Positions 41,405 to 50,886 of a stretch of 64,000 nt of DNA are shown in pieces. Source of the stretch: Agrococcus casei LMG 22410 (lineage in GTDB: Bacteria; Actinomycetota; Actinomycetes; Actinomycetales; Microbacteriaceae). Below the pieces are notes generated by a model. It saw only the letters and a program-made list of their open reading frames with translations, did not search any database and was not told where the DNA came from. Where the stretch lies: contig NZ_FUHU01000036.1 in the NCBI RefSeq assembly GCF_900163565.1, positions 19,948 through 83,947 of the forward strand, written 5' to 3'. A program made the position numbers and the translations under genes. Each line of letters begins with the position of its first letter. Within the stretch, counting starts at the first letter, position 1.

Positions 41405-41438
41405 GTTACGGAACGGTAACCGCGTTCAATGGTAACCG
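41405..41438. repeat. GGTAACCG direct repeats in the secA leader
   Basis: GGTAACCG occurs at 41415-41422 and 41431-41438, a 16-bp period, with an inverted GTTAC at 41405. Paired sites at this kind of spacing are what dimers of OmpR-type response regulators bind. MtrA, such a regulator, is encoded 5 kb upstream on the same strand. Binding is inferred, not shown. Confidence 0.5.
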
Positions 41439-41455
41439 CTCCTGTGGAGGAGAGA

Positions 41456-42103
41456 CTACTCGTCTGCTCCCAGCGAGATCACTCCGTACGACCATCCCTT
41501 GCGCCGGTAGACCACATTCGCCTCGTTGGTCTCGGAATTCTGGAACAGGTAGAACGGATGCCCGACCAGCTCCATCTGGTCGATCGCCTCGCGAGGTGTC
41601 AGCGCGACTGCCGCGAATCGCTTCTCGCGAATCACGACGGGCGACCACTCTTCTTCTTCGAATGCGGCGCCGTCTGTGCTCGCGGGGGCCTCGCCTGCTG
41701 CGACGCTCTCGATGGTCTCCGGGGGCGCGGGCTGCAGCCCGTGGTCGGCGAAGCCGTTGGTCGCCGCCTCGACGAGCGATGACTTGTGACGGTTGCGGTG
41801 GTCGGTGCGCTTGTCGTGCAGCCGACGAGCGCGCTCCATCACGCGGTGGTAGGCCTGGTCGAACGCGCGGTACTTGTCGGCTCCCTCGGCCTCAGACCGG
41901 ATCACGCCGCCCGGTCCGCGAACGGTGATCTCGACCCTGGCGCCGGCAGCCTGCGCGTCGTGAGCCTTCGAGTGAGAAGACAGCTTCACTGAGAGCACCT
42001 GCGCCCTCGGGAGCAGCTGGCTCACCTTGTTCACCTTCTCGGTCGTGTACTCGCGAAAGCGATCGGTGATGGTGGCATTTCGGCCGGAAACAGTGATGTC
42101 CAC
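41456..42103 (-). CDS. hpf: Ribosome hibernation promoting factor, long form
   Basis: The 215-residue long-form HPF dimerises 70S ribosomes into inactive 100S particles in resting cells. The N-terminal S30AE domain (about 1-100) starts MDITVSGRNATITDRFREY. A charged linker follows, and the C-terminal dimerisation domain contains REKRFAAVALTPREAIDQMELVGHPFYLF (key residues R..F....L...EA...M...GH.FY.F). GTG 42103 has AGGAGG five bases upstream, which excludes longer starts. Confidence 0.95.
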   Translation of the reverse strand: MDITVSGRNATITDRFREYTTEKVNKVSQLLPRAQVLSVKLSSHSKAHDAQAAGARVEITVRGPGGVIRSEAEGADKYRAFDQAYHRVMERARRLHDKRTDHRNRHKSSLVEAATNGFADHGLQPAPPETIESVAAGEAPASTDGAAFEEEEWSPVVIREKRFAAVALTPREAIDQMELVGHPFYLFQNSETNEANVVYRRKGWSYGVISLGADE

Positions 42104-42134
42104 GATGACCTCCTGAAGTTGGGGTTCTGCAATT

Positions 42135-42788
42135 CTAATCAGCATTTCGACCACTGCGGCGCACCGTTCTGGCGATTGCTGCGCCTCCGACGAAATCGGC
42201 CCCCGCATCCTGCACCGCCCGAGCGGCTGCGAGCATGGTCGCACCCGTCGTCACGACGTCGTCGACGACCAGCACGCGAAGTCCGGAGAAGTCGGATGCC
42301 CGCCCCAGTCGTCGCACCGGCTCGAGTTCGCGAGCGGCCGAGAGTCGCTCGTCCCTCGACCGCCTCTTCTGCGTGCCCGGCACTGCTCCGGTCGTGAAGC
42401 GCATCCGCACGATCTGCAGCTCTCGCCGCCTGGCGATCTCGCCTGCCAGCCACTCGACGCAGTGGAATCCGCGGCGACGCACCCCCGCCCTGCTGGGCGG
42501 CACGACTGCCACTGCGTCTGCAGCCGGGCATCCGTCTGCCAGCGCCTGCCCGAGCCTTCTGGTCGCCGCCACGCTGCCGCGCTCCTTGCAGGCGAGCACC
42601 GCCGACTTCAGGTCGCCGTCGTAGTCGCCGAGGGCGGTCAGCTGCTCGTGTTCGCCGAGTGCGAACCGCCTCGGCTGCCAGCGTGTCAGGCACGCGTCGC
42701 ACAGCGATGCCGCCGAGACGCCGCAGCCGACGCACGCGACCGGCCACAGCACATCGGCCGCTTCTCGCAGCAGGCTCGCGATCTTCAT
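42135..42788 (-). CDS. ComF-family phosphoribosyltransferase-like protein
   Basis: A 217-residue ComF homologue. It has an N-terminal four-cysteine zinc motif (CVGCGVSAASLCDAC) and a C-terminal type I phosphoribosyltransferase fold with the PRPP loop VLVVDDVVTTGATM. CKERGSVAATRRLG and RRRGFHCVEWLA are family blocks. ComF aids natural transformation in Firmicutes, but in actinobacteria its role is unclear. It lies between lpqB (11 bp) and hpf (31 bp) and is likely part of the mtrAB-lpqB operon. Start ATG 42788; a long apparent upstream extension is only the lpqB region in another frame. Confidence 0.9.
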   Translation of the reverse strand: MKIASLLREAADVLWPVACVGCGVSAASLCDACLTRWQPRRFALGEHEQLTALGDYDGDLKSAVLACKERGSVAATRRLGQALADGCPAADAVAVVPPSRAGVRRRGFHCVEWLAGEIARRRELQIVRMRFTTGAVPGTQKRRSRDERLSAARELEPVRRLGRASDFSGLRVLVVDDVVTTGATMLAAARAVQDAGADFVGGAAIARTVRRSGRNAD

Positions 42789-42799
42789 GACTCCCCCGT

Positions 42800-44464
42800 T
42801 CAGGAGACGAGGAACTCTGCCTCGCTCACTGCGGCGAATCGTACGACGCTGCCGGGGGACATCGAGTAGATCGACCCGCTGCCTGTGAGTGCGACGACCC
42901 CGTTGGTCGTTCCGCTGGCCGCTATGTCGGCGATCGGGTCGGCTGGTGACACGAGTCCTGTGACGGATCCGTCGAGCCCGAGGATCGACACCTGCGTCAC
43001 GCCCGCGTCTGTCGTCAGCAGCGCCATTGACGACAGACTCGTCCATTCGAGGTCGAGCGCGGTTCCGGCGGTGGGGGTGATCGTCGGGCCCAGCACGACG
43101 CTCGTCGGCTCGCCCGCTGCCCTGACGACGCTGAAGAGATGCACCGTGGTCGCGCCTTCGGTTCGCGTGGCGACGGCGATGCGCGTGCCGTCGGGCGAGA
43201 CCTGCATGGCCGAGGCGCGCTGGCCTCCGAGATCCATGAGGAAGGTGTTCTCGACGCCGTCCATCCACGTGTGGATGCCGGGGCTGTCGCCGTCGTCGAT
43301 CCACCAGACGGCACCGTGGCGATCCACCGACGGCGTCGTCGAGGCCTTGGCTGTGATCTCGGTCGTCGCGCCGTCTGAGAGCCACGAGATCTCGCCGCCC
43401 GACTGCACGGCTCCGGCCTGCACGGTCTCGGCGCCGGGAATCGGCGTGAAGGCCGTCGCACCGAGGTCGTCGAGCTGCGATCCGATGTCGGGCACGATCT
43501 CGCCATCGGTCTCGGCAGCGCGCAGCACTCCATCTGCGAACATCAGCGGCTCGTGCCACAGCACCGACTCGTCTGCCGGCTCGGCTTCGGTGCTGAGCCC
43601 CACGGCGGTGCCGCCTGCGACGCGCACTTCGACTGCTCCGACTCCAGTGCCGATGAGCGAGTTCTTCACCTGCAACGCAAAGCGAGAAAGCTCCTGCCAG
43701 GTCGCAGACTGCGGGCTCGCGACGTCAAGCGTCATGGACAAGCCGCCGCCTGGCCTGTCTGACACGGAACCCTGCAGCGTGGCGCCGGGAGCCGCGGCCG
43801 AGACGACAGAGGACTCGAGCCAGGTCGCGGGGCCGGCGAGCAGAGCTTCTATGACCTGCTCGTCGAGTGACGCGTCGCTGATTCTGAACCACCTGTTGTC
43901 AGGCACCATGTACCCGCCGTCGAGCGTGAACCACTGCACCGGCTGGGCGCGGTAGAGGCGCTCGAAGTGGAACGACGACACGAGCACGCCGTCTGGCAGG
44001 CTCGCGAGACGCCACTCGCCATCGACCTGCTCGAGGCTGAAGTTGAGAATGCTCGTCTGCTCGACCGCTTCGTTCATGAGTCCGCGCGAATTCACGCGGC
44101 TCGACAGCGTCACAGCGACCTCACCGGTCGACTCGCCCGTCATCGAAACCTGCGGCTGTCCCGAACGCACCTGGACCTGCGCATCCGGATTCCATGCCGC
44201 AGCAGCCTGCGGGGTCATGAACTCGCGGGCTACCGCGTAGTCGTCTTCTGGGCTGACACCGGCGAACAGGAAGCCGAGGATGATCGCCTCTGGGCTCGCA
44301 CCCTCGGCCGGGGGCTCTGCGATGAACTCGACGCCCGCGGCCTCCACGACCTCAGTGGGATCCGCAGCTGTCACAGGACCGGAATCGGGGATGCGCACAC
44401 AGCCGACCGCGGTCGCGATCACTGCAAGCACGGCGAGGGTCACGCTGAGCGTACGGCGCCTCAC
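42800..44464 (-). CDS. lpqB: LpqB-type lipoprotein of the MtrAB system
   Basis: The 554-residue lipoprotein begins at GTG 44464, four bases inside the mtrB stop. Its signal peptide ends in VGC (Cys22), followed by RIPDSGPV typical of LpqB. A GerMN-type domain covers about residues 180-310, and the C-terminal part (310-554) is a beta-propeller with repeated WxxDG-like blades. LpqB interacts with the MtrB sensor and modulates MtrAB signalling in mycobacteria. Gene order mtrA-mtrB-lpqB is the classic arrangement. Confidence 0.95.
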   Translation of the reverse strand: MRRRTLSVTLAVLAVIATAVGCVRIPDSGPVTAADPTEVVEAAGVEFIAEPPAEGASPEAIILGFLFAGVSPEDDYAVAREFMTPQAAAAWNPDAQVQVRSGQPQVSMTGESTGEVAVTLSSRVNSRGLMNEAVEQTSILNFSLEQVDGEWRLASLPDGVLVSSFHFERLYRAQPVQWFTLDGGYMVPDNRWFRISDASLDEQVIEALLAGPATWLESSVVSAAAPGATLQGSVSDRPGGGLSMTLDVASPQSATWQELSRFALQVKNSLIGTGVGAVEVRVAGGTAVGLSTEAEPADESVLWHEPLMFADGVLRAAETDGEIVPDIGSQLDDLGATAFTPIPGAETVQAGAVQSGGEISWLSDGATTEITAKASTTPSVDRHGAVWWIDDGDSPGIHTWMDGVENTFLMDLGGQRASAMQVSPDGTRIAVATRTEGATTVHLFSVVRAAGEPTSVVLGPTITPTAGTALDLEWTSLSSMALLTTDAGVTQVSILGLDGSVTGLVSPADPIADIAASGTTNGVVALTGSGSIYSMSPGSVVRFAAVSEAEFLVS

Positions 44465-46023
44465 AGTGCACCTCCTTCGTCGGGGAAGCGTATCGGCGGA
44501 ATCACCGGCAAGCCGCTCTCGCGTGGCAGCGTGAGCCGGAACATGCTGCCCTTGCCCTTCACCGACCACACGTCGAGCGTGCCTCCGTGCAGCCTGGCGT
44601 CATCGCGGCTGATCGCGAGCCCGAGCCCGGTGCCGCCCGTTCGTCTATGACGCGAAGGGTCGGCGCGGTAGAACCGGTCGAACACGTGCTCGGCGTCGTC
44701 AGGGTCCATGCCCACGCCGTGGTCGCGCACGGCGATACCGGCGGCGTTCTGGTTCGAGTCGACGATGACCTCGATCTCGTGCCCCTCCCCGTGGTCGATC
44801 GCGTTGCCGAGCAGGTTCTGCAGAATGCGGCGGATGCGGCGCGGGTCGACCTGGGCTTCGAAGTGGCCTCCGGTCGCGGTCAGCACGAGCTCGCTGCCGC
44901 GCTCTTCGGCGAGCGGCTCGACGGCTTCGATAGAGATCTGCGCCAGCTGCACGAGGCTGGTCGGCTCGGTCTCGAGCGTCGCGGCCCCCGCATCGAATCG
45001 GCTCAGCTCGAGCAGGTCGGCGAGCATGGCCTCGAAGCGGTCGACCTGCGCGTTGAGCAGCTCGGCCGAGCGCTTCGCCGAGGGCGAGAACGACTCGCGC
45101 TCCTCATAGATCACCGAGCCCGCGAGCCCGATCGTGGTCAGCGGCGTGCGCAGCTCATGCGAGACGTCTGAGACGAACCGCTGCTGAATGGTGGAGAGCT
45201 TCTCGAGGTCTTCGATCTGCTGCTGCAGCGAGTCGGCCATCTTGTTGAAGTTCTTGCCGAGCGTCGCCAGGTCGTCGTCGCCCTGCACGCGCACGCGCTC
45301 GTCGAGCTCGCCGCCTGCCAGTTTCGCGCTCACAGCCGTCGTTGCGCGCACAGGCCCCACGACCATCCGCACGACCAGCCACGACACTCCGCCGATCAGC
45401 AGCACGATGGCGAGCCCGCCGATGAGCATCACCAGCTGCACGGTCGCCAGTGTGTCCTGGGCGTCGTCGAGGGTGGCGACGACATAGAGCTCGTACGAGC
45501 CCGACCTCGGCACCTCGACCGTCGAGCCGACGATGAGGCCGGGACTGGTCTCGCCGTCGGCTGCAGTCACGCTGACGGACTGGTAGTACGGGGTTCCGCG
45601 GTTGCCCGAGACGGATGCGCGCAGCTCTTCTGTGATGAGGCTGCCGTCGAATCCCTGCGACTGGATGTCGCCCATGGCGAGCGGCTCGTCGGGCTGGCCG
45701 TCGGTTCGGGCGAGCGACCAGTAGGTGTCAGAGACGTTCGAGATCACGCCGCGGGAGGCCGCGAGCGCGTTCTCGCGGATGGTCTCCATGTCAGCAGAGG
45801 TGGTCGTGCCCGAGACCGCCTGCACGAAGTGGTCTTCTGCGGCTACCGAGGCGAGCTGCGTCTCGACGACGACCTCGTCGCGGCGCTGCTCGAACAGCGA
45901 CGAGCCGATCGACACAGACATGTAGCCGCCGATGATGAGCACGGCGATGAGCGAGAGCGACACATTGATCGAGACGATTCGCAGGGTGAGCGACCGCCGC
46001 CAGAAGTCAAGGAGTCGCTGCAC
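44461..46023 (-). CDS. mtrB: Sensor histidine kinase MtrB
   Basis: The 520-residue kinase has transmembrane helices at about 17-39 and 195-218 that flank an extracellular sensor region. A HAMP domain (about 218-270), the dimerisation/phosphoacceptor box FVSDVSHELRTPL (His289) and the ATPase domain with LLGNAIDHGEG and GTGLGLAISRD follow. With MtrA it links cell-wall metabolism and division to gene expression in actinobacteria. It starts with GTG two bases after mtrA. Confidence 0.96.
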   Translation of the reverse strand: MQRLLDFWRRSLTLRIVSINVSLSLIAVLIIGGYMSVSIGSSLFEQRRDEVVVETQLASVAAEDHFVQAVSGTTTSADMETIRENALAASRGVISNVSDTYWSLARTDGQPDEPLAMGDIQSQGFDGSLITEELRASVSGNRGTPYYQSVSVTAADGETSPGLIVGSTVEVPRSGSYELYVVATLDDAQDTLATVQLVMLIGGLAIVLLIGGVSWLVVRMVVGPVRATTAVSAKLAGGELDERVRVQGDDDLATLGKNFNKMADSLQQQIEDLEKLSTIQQRFVSDVSHELRTPLTTIGLAGSVIYEERESFSPSAKRSAELLNAQVDRFEAMLADLLELSRFDAGAATLETEPTSLVQLAQISIEAVEPLAEERGSELVLTATGGHFEAQVDPRRIRRILQNLLGNAIDHGEGHEIEVIVDSNQNAAGIAVRDHGVGMDPDDAEHVFDRFYRADPSRHRRTGGTGLGLAISRDDARLHGGTLDVWSVKGKGSMFRLTLPRESGLPVIPPIRFPDEGGAL

Positions 46024-46025
46024 GG

Positions 46026-46712
46026 CTAATCAACCGGATCGCCGGCCTTGTACCCGACTCCGCGAACGGTCACGATCACCTTCGGGTTGTCGGGGTCGCT
46101 CTCGATCTTGGCGCGCAGCCGCTGCACGTGCACGTTCACGAGGCGGGTGTCGGCCTTGTACCGGTAGCCCCACACCTGCTCGAGCAGCATCTCGCGGGTG
46201 AACACCTGCGACGGCATCGACGCGAGGGTCACGAGCAGATTGAATTCGAGCGGGGTCAGCGGGATGCGCTCATCACCACGGCGCACATCATGCGCGGGCA
46301 CGTCGACCACCAGGTCTCCGATGCGCAGCGTCTTCACCTCGGCCGCCCGCACGGGGCGCAGGCGGGCGCGAACACGAGCGACGAGCTCTTTGGGGTTGAA
46401 GGGCTTCACGACGTAGTCGTCGGCGCCGGCCTCGAGGCCCTTGACGACGTCGGTCGCGTCGCCCTTGGCAGTGACCATCACGATGGGCGTGCCCGAGACC
46501 TGGCGGATGTCGCGACAGATCTCGATGCCGTCTCGGCCCGGCAGCATCAGGTCGAGCAGCACCAGGTCGGGGTCGGTCTGGGCGAAGCGCGCCATGGCGT
46601 CGTCACCGTGGCTGCAGAACTCGGTCACGAATCCCTCTGCACGCAGAACGATTCCGACCATCTCAGACAGGGCGGTGTCATCGTCGACAATCAGCACCGT
46701 GGGCTCGGTCAT
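46026..46712 (-). CDS. mtrA: Response regulator MtrA
   Basis: The 228-residue OmpR-type regulator has a receiver domain with Asp54 as phosphoacceptor (VLLDLMLPG) and Lys in VVKPFNP. The C-terminal winged helix ends with VNVHVQRLRAKIE and TVRGVGYKAG. AGGAGG lies eight bases upstream of the ATG. It heads the mtrA-mtrB-lpqB-comF run. The GGTAACCG repeats before secA are a candidate target. Confidence 0.97.
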   Translation of the reverse strand: MTEPTVLIVDDDTALSEMVGIVLRAEGFVTEFCSHGDDAMARFAQTDPDLVLLDLMLPGRDGIEICRDIRQVSGTPIVMVTAKGDATDVVKGLEAGADDYVVKPFNPKELVARVRARLRPVRAAEVKTLRIGDLVVDVPAHDVRRGDERIPLTPLEFNLLVTLASMPSQVFTREMLLEQVWGYRYKADTRLVNVHVQRLRAKIESDPDNPKVIVTVRGVGYKAGDPVD

Positions 46713-46854
46713 GTGAGATCCCTCCTCATCAATGGCAGTCTACGGACTCGGCGCGAGCTGGAGGCCATCGACGCCCCTCGCGCCGGAATCGTCCACAATG
46801 GAGTGACTGACATTCGACGCTTCCGCGCTCACGCGGTCGCTGCAAAGGAGCATC

Positions 46855-48492
46855 GTGGACATCGACCTCATCCTGCGCGGCAGGTTCCTGACCATGACCG
46901 ACGCCGGCACTGTTGACGCGATCGCGGTGCACCAGGGGCGCATCCTCGCGGTCGGCCCCGCAGTCGAAGGGTTCACGGCTCGCACCGAGCGCGACCTCGG
47001 CGACACCACCGTCACGCCCGGGTTCATCGACGCGCACGCGCACTCGGTCTGGTTCGGGCTCACGCTGGTCGAGCTCGATGTGGCACCGGCGACGACCCTC
47101 GACGAGCTCTACGCGCTGGTGGCTGAGCGAGCAGCCGAGACGCCCGAGGGCGAGTGGGTGATCGGCGCAGGCTTCAACCAGATGTACCTCGACAACCAGT
47201 ACCCCGACCCCGCAGACCTGAACCGCGCATCCGGCGGACGCCCCGTGTGGCTGAAGCACACCTCGGGCCACGCGTGCGTCGTCGACCAGCGTGCGCTCGA
47301 GATCATCGGCGCCGACGACCACCTCGAAGACGGCATCGAGGGCGGCCGAATCGTGGTCGATGCTGACGGCAGGCCGACGGGCCTGCTCGAGGAGCAGGCG
47401 ATGACGCTCGTGCAGAACGTGATGCTGCCGTATCCGCTGGCCCGCATAGAAGAGGCGCTGACGACCGCGAGCGCCCACTACGTGACCGAAGGCCTCACGA
47501 GCATCACCGACGCCGGCATCGCGGGCGGCTGGATCGGCCACAGCCCGCAGGAGTTCAACGCCTACCAGAACGTCGCAGACCGCGGCGATCTCGTCACGCG
47601 CCACCAGGTCATGCCCGAGTCGTCGGTGCTGACCGAGCACGGCGAGGCCGGACGCGACGGGCACTTCCTCGGCATCGACGCGGGCATCCGCTCGGGGCTC
47701 GGCGACGAGCGCCTGCAGGTCGGGCCCGCGAAGTTCTTTCTCGATGGGTCGATTCTCGGCGCCACCGCGCGCCTCAGCGAGGAGTACAACCACTGCGCCG
47801 GCAGCCACGGCTACTTTCAGGGCGACCCCGACGAGATGCGCGACCGCGCGCTCGCCGCGGCCCGCGCCGGCTGGTCGATCGCGATGCACGCACTCGGCGA
47901 CGAGGCGGTCGAGCTGGCGATCGGCATCGCGAAGACGCTGCGCGACGAAGGAGTCGAGCCTCCCCTGCCGCTGCGCATCGAGCACGGCGGCGTCGTGCTG
48001 CCCGAGCAGGTCGAGCGCCTCGCAGCCGTGAACCTGCCGATCGTCGGCCAGCCGTACTTCCTGTCGGCGTACGGCGACGGCATGCGCAGGTTCCTGGGCG
48101 ACAAGCGCGCCGAGTGGTCGTTCCGCATGAAGTCCATGCTCGAGGCCGGCCTCACGGTTGCGCTCACCTCAGACCGTCCGGTCGCGCAGGGTGCGCCGCT
48201 GCGCATCATGCAGTCGGCGATCGAGCGCACGACGCAGTCGGGGCACCTCTACGGCGGCGGCGAGCGGCTCACGGCTCACGAGGCGCTCGCGGCATACACG
48301 AGCGGGCCTGCGGCGCTGACCGGATGGGCGGGTCAGAAGGGCGTGCTGGCTGCCGGTGCGCTCGCCGACCTGACCGTGCTCTCAGCAGACCCGACCGCGG
48401 TGCCGACCGGCGAGATCGGCGACATCGAAGTCGTTGCGACGATCGTGGGCGGCGTCGCGGTGCACGACCCCTCGGGGCTCATCGGCTCCTGA
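46855..48492 (+). CDS. Amidohydrolase (YtcJ-like, metal-dependent)
   Basis: The 545-residue enzyme belongs to the amidohydrolase 3 (YtcJ) family. It begins with the composite-domain strands and then TPGFIDAHAHSVWFG (metal-binding H-x-H). Further blocks are HTSGHACVVDQRAL, KFFLDGSILGATA, IAMHALGDEAVE and RIEHGGVV (metal His), then LTSDRPVA. Substrates in this family are varied (N-acyl or carbamate-like compounds) and cannot be read from sequence. GTG 46855 has AAAGGAG six bases upstream. Its tail overlaps pdxR by 14 bases. Confidence 0.85.
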   Translation: MDIDLILRGRFLTMTDAGTVDAIAVHQGRILAVGPAVEGFTARTERDLGDTTVTPGFIDAHAHSVWFGLTLVELDVAPATTLDELYALVAERAAETPEGEWVIGAGFNQMYLDNQYPDPADLNRASGGRPVWLKHTSGHACVVDQRALEIIGADDHLEDGIEGGRIVVDADGRPTGLLEEQAMTLVQNVMLPYPLARIEEALTTASAHYVTEGLTSITDAGIAGGWIGHSPQEFNAYQNVADRGDLVTRHQVMPESSVLTEHGEAGRDGHFLGIDAGIRSGLGDERLQVGPAKFFLDGSILGATARLSEEYNHCAGSHGYFQGDPDEMRDRALAAARAGWSIAMHALGDEAVELAIGIAKTLRDEGVEPPLPLRIEHGGVVLPEQVERLAAVNLPIVGQPYFLSAYGDGMRRFLGDKRAEWSFRMKSMLEAGLTVALTSDRPVAQGAPLRIMQSAIERTTQSGHLYGGGERLTAHEALAAYTSGPAALTGWAGQKGVLAAGALADLTVLSADPTAVPTGEIGDIEVVATIVGGVAVHDPSGLIGS

Positions 48493-49882
48493 GCGCCTGG
48501 TCGACCGCTTCGACCGCGCGCTGCAGCGTCGGCACGTCGGCATCGGCGCAGTTGAGCACGATGCCGTGCGCTGCCTCGGTGCCATCGGCGACGGCTGCCC
48601 CTTTCGAATCTGCCCACTGCGAACCTGCCCAGTACTGACTGAGGCGACCGACCGCGACTCCGCGTGCCGCGCATCCGGCTTCTGCTCGCTCGGCCTCTGC
48701 GGTTGCGCCGAGCACCACGAGGGCGTGGGCGCCCGACACCATCTCGACCTGCCAGTCGGCCAGCCCGTCGAGCAGGGTGCGCCGCCGCCTGAGCAGCTCG
48801 CGCCGTCTGCGCGTGATGTGCCGCCTGAGGCCTCCCGACTCGAGGAATGACGCGACGGCGCGCTGCGCCACGAGCGGCGGGCCGGCTCCGAGATCTGCGC
48901 GGGCATCGGCCAGCAGGGCGCGGTGGCGCGGAGGCGCGATGACGTACCCGATGCCCGCCGAAGCCGTGAGCACCTGGCTGAAGGTGCCGAGGTGCAGCAC
49001 GGCGTCTGCGTCGAGGTCGCGCAGCGTCGGCATGGGGGCTCCGATGTGGCGGTAGTCGCTGTCGAAGTCGTCCTCGATCACGATCTGCCCGTGCTCGCTC
49101 GCATGGCGCAGCAGCTCGATTCGTCGGGCGGCGGGCATGTGCGTGCCCGCCGGAAACAGGTGGTTGGGCGTGACGAGCACGGCCCGCGCATCCGCCGGAA
49201 TCCGCTCGGCGATGACGCCGTCGGCATCGACAGGGGCATCGCGCAGCTCGACGCCGCGCCTGTGCAGCACGCGCCGCAGCCCCGGATACCCGGGCGACTC
49301 GACGGCAACCGGCATCGCTGTGTCGCCGAGGGCCGCGAGCACGAGCGAGAGCCCGTCGCGGGCACCCGACGTGACGATCACGTCTCTGGGGTCGACGCGC
49401 ATGGCGCGCAGCAGCTGCAGGTGCTCGGCGATGGCCGTGCGCAGCTCGACGAGGCCCTGGCGATCGCCCTTCGGCGTGGGCTCTGCAGACGCCCTTCGCC
49501 AAGCCTCGCGCCAGGCTGGGTCGTCGATCGCGGCGCTCGGACGCCGGTCTGGAGTGAGGTCGATCGCCGCGGCCCAGCGGGGCTCGGGCGGTGCCGATCG
49601 GCGGATGCGCGGGCCGGCGCTCAGCGGCTTGTGCGGGCGCGCATCCGGGTGGATTCTGGTCGTGCCGCCGGGGGTGCTGACGAGGTATCCCTCGGAGGCA
49701 AGCTGGTCGTAGGCGGCGACGACGGTGCCGCGCGAGATGCCGAGCTGCGCCGCGAGCGCACGCGTCGAGGGCATGGCCTGGCCTGCTGCGAGGCCGCCGG
49801 TCGTCACGAACTCGCGCACAGAGGCTGCGAGCTGGGCGGCGAGCGGGGCCGCGGATGCGCGGTCGAGCACGATCGGGATCAC
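48479..49882 (-). CDS. pdxR: MocR/GntR-type regulator PdxR (aminotransferase-like)
   Basis: From GTG 49882 the product has 467 residues; a TTG six codons earlier is possible. The N-terminal winged HTH (about 15-75, ALAAQLGISRGTVVAAYDQLASEGYL) is fused to a fold-type I aminotransferase domain (about 110-465). That domain has VTSGARDGLSLV and VEDDFDSDYRHIGAP. The usual lysine of the G-T-F-S-K motif is glutamine here (LGTFSQVL). It diverges from pdxST, the expected target of PdxR, with two matching boxes between. Confidence 0.88.
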   Translation of the reverse strand: MIPIVLDRASAAPLAAQLAASVREFVTTGGLAAGQAMPSTRALAAQLGISRGTVVAAYDQLASEGYLVSTPGGTTRIHPDARPHKPLSAGPRIRRSAPPEPRWAAAIDLTPDRRPSAAIDDPAWREAWRRASAEPTPKGDRQGLVELRTAIAEHLQLLRAMRVDPRDVIVTSGARDGLSLVLAALGDTAMPVAVESPGYPGLRRVLHRRGVELRDAPVDADGVIAERIPADARAVLVTPNHLFPAGTHMPAARRIELLRHASEHGQIVIEDDFDSDYRHIGAPMPTLRDLDADAVLHLGTFSQVLTASAGIGYVIAPPRHRALLADARADLGAGPPLVAQRAVASFLESGGLRRHITRRRRELLRRRRTLLDGLADWQVEMVSGAHALVVLGATAEAERAEAGCAARGVAVGRLSQYWAGSQWADSKGAAVADGTEAAHGIVLNCADADVPTLQRAVEAVDQALRSR

Positions 49883-49899
49883 GCGGCTCAGTCTACGCA

Positions 49900-49946
49900 A
49901 CTGGTCTAGTGAAAGTCTTGCCTACTGGCACTTGTCATAGTCCAGT
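49900..49946. promoter_or_regulatory. PdxR boxes in the pdxR-pdxS intergenic region
   Basis: ACTGGTCTA at 49900-49908 and the inverted ACTGGACTA (TAGTCCAGT at 49938-49946) fit one consensus, ACTGGWCTA. A partial third copy (ACTGGCACT) begins at 49924. This resembles the PdxR motif reported for Corynebacterium, and the pair faces both promoters. Confidence 0.65.
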
Positions 49947-50010
49947 GGGCGTCAGATGCTGGAAGTCTGGCGGCAGAGCAGCCGCATTCGAGTGACTATC
50001 AGGAGAACCA

Positions 50011-50886
50011 GTGCCAACAGAACGCGTCAACACCGGACTCGCCCGCATGCTGAAGGGCGGCGTGATCATGGACGTCGTCACAGCCGAGCAGGCCCGCATC
50101 GCAGAGGATGCCGGAGCCGTCGCCGTGATGGCGCTCGAGCGCGTGCCGGCCGACATCCGCGCGCAGGGCGGCGTGGCCCGCATGAGCGACCCAGACCTCA
50201 TCGACGACATCATCTCGACCGTGTCGATTCCGGTCATGGCGAAGGCCCGCATTGGCCACTTCGTCGAGGCGCAGGTGCTGCAGTCGCTCGGCGTCGACTA
50301 CATCGACGAGTCCGAGGTGCTCTCGCCCGCCGACTACGTCAACCACATCGACAAGAGCACGTTCGACGTGCCGTTCGTGTGCGGTGCTACGAACCTCGGC
50401 GAAGCGCTGCGACGCATCACCGAGGGTGCTTCGATGATCCGCTCGAAGGGCGAGGCCGGCACCGGCGACGTCTCTGAGGCGATGAAGCACATTCGCACGA
50501 TCAAGGGCGAGATCGCCCGGCTCGGCGTGCTGTCGGCCGACGAGCTCTTCGTTGCGGCGAAGGAGCTGCAGGCGCCGTACGAGCTCGTCGCCCAGGTCGC
50601 CCGCGACGGCGAGCTGCCGGTCGTGATGTTCGTCGCCGGCGGCGTCGCGACGCCCGCTGATGCCGCGATGATGATGCAGCTCGGAGCAGACGGCGTGTTC
50701 GTCGGCTCGGGCATCTTCAAGTCGGGCAACCCCGAAGCACGCGCTCGCGCGATCGTGCACGCCACGACGCACTTCGAAGACGCTGCCGAGATCGCCAAGG
50801 CCTCGCGCGGCCTCGGCGAAGCCATGGTCGGCATCAACGTGTCAGACCTGCCCGCACCCCACCGCCTCGCAGAGCGCGGCTGGTGA
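50011..50886 (+). CDS. pdxS: Pyridoxal 5'-phosphate synthase lyase subunit
   Basis: PdxS makes PLP directly from ribose 5-phosphate, glyceraldehyde 3-phosphate and ammonia. The 291-residue TIM-barrel protein has [13 protein letters not shown], the catalytic lysine in [24 protein letters not shown] with the second lysine, and [32 protein letters not shown] (key [10 protein letters not shown]). GTG 50011 has AGGAG five bases upstream. The pdxT start lies inside its stop codon. Confidence 0.97.
   Translation: MPTERVNTGLARMLKGGVIMDVVTAEQARIAEDAGAVAVMALERVPADIRAQGGVARMSDPDLIDDIISTVSIPVMAKARIGHFVEAQVLQSLGVDYIDESEVLSPADYVNHIDKSTFDVPFVCGATNLGEALRRITEGASMIRSKGEAGTGDVSEAMKHIRTIKGEIARLGVLSADELFVAAKELQAPYELVAQVARDGELPVVMFVAGGVATPADAAMMMQLGADGVFVGSGIFKSGNPEARARAIVHATTHFEDAAEIAKASRGLGEAMVGINVSDLPAPHRLAERGW

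Noticed and set aside
42135..43559. 474-codon frame joining an Arg-rich region to ComF
   Set aside because: Only the last 217 codons are ComF; the rest is lpqB in the wrong frame, and ATG 42788 has a ribosome site.
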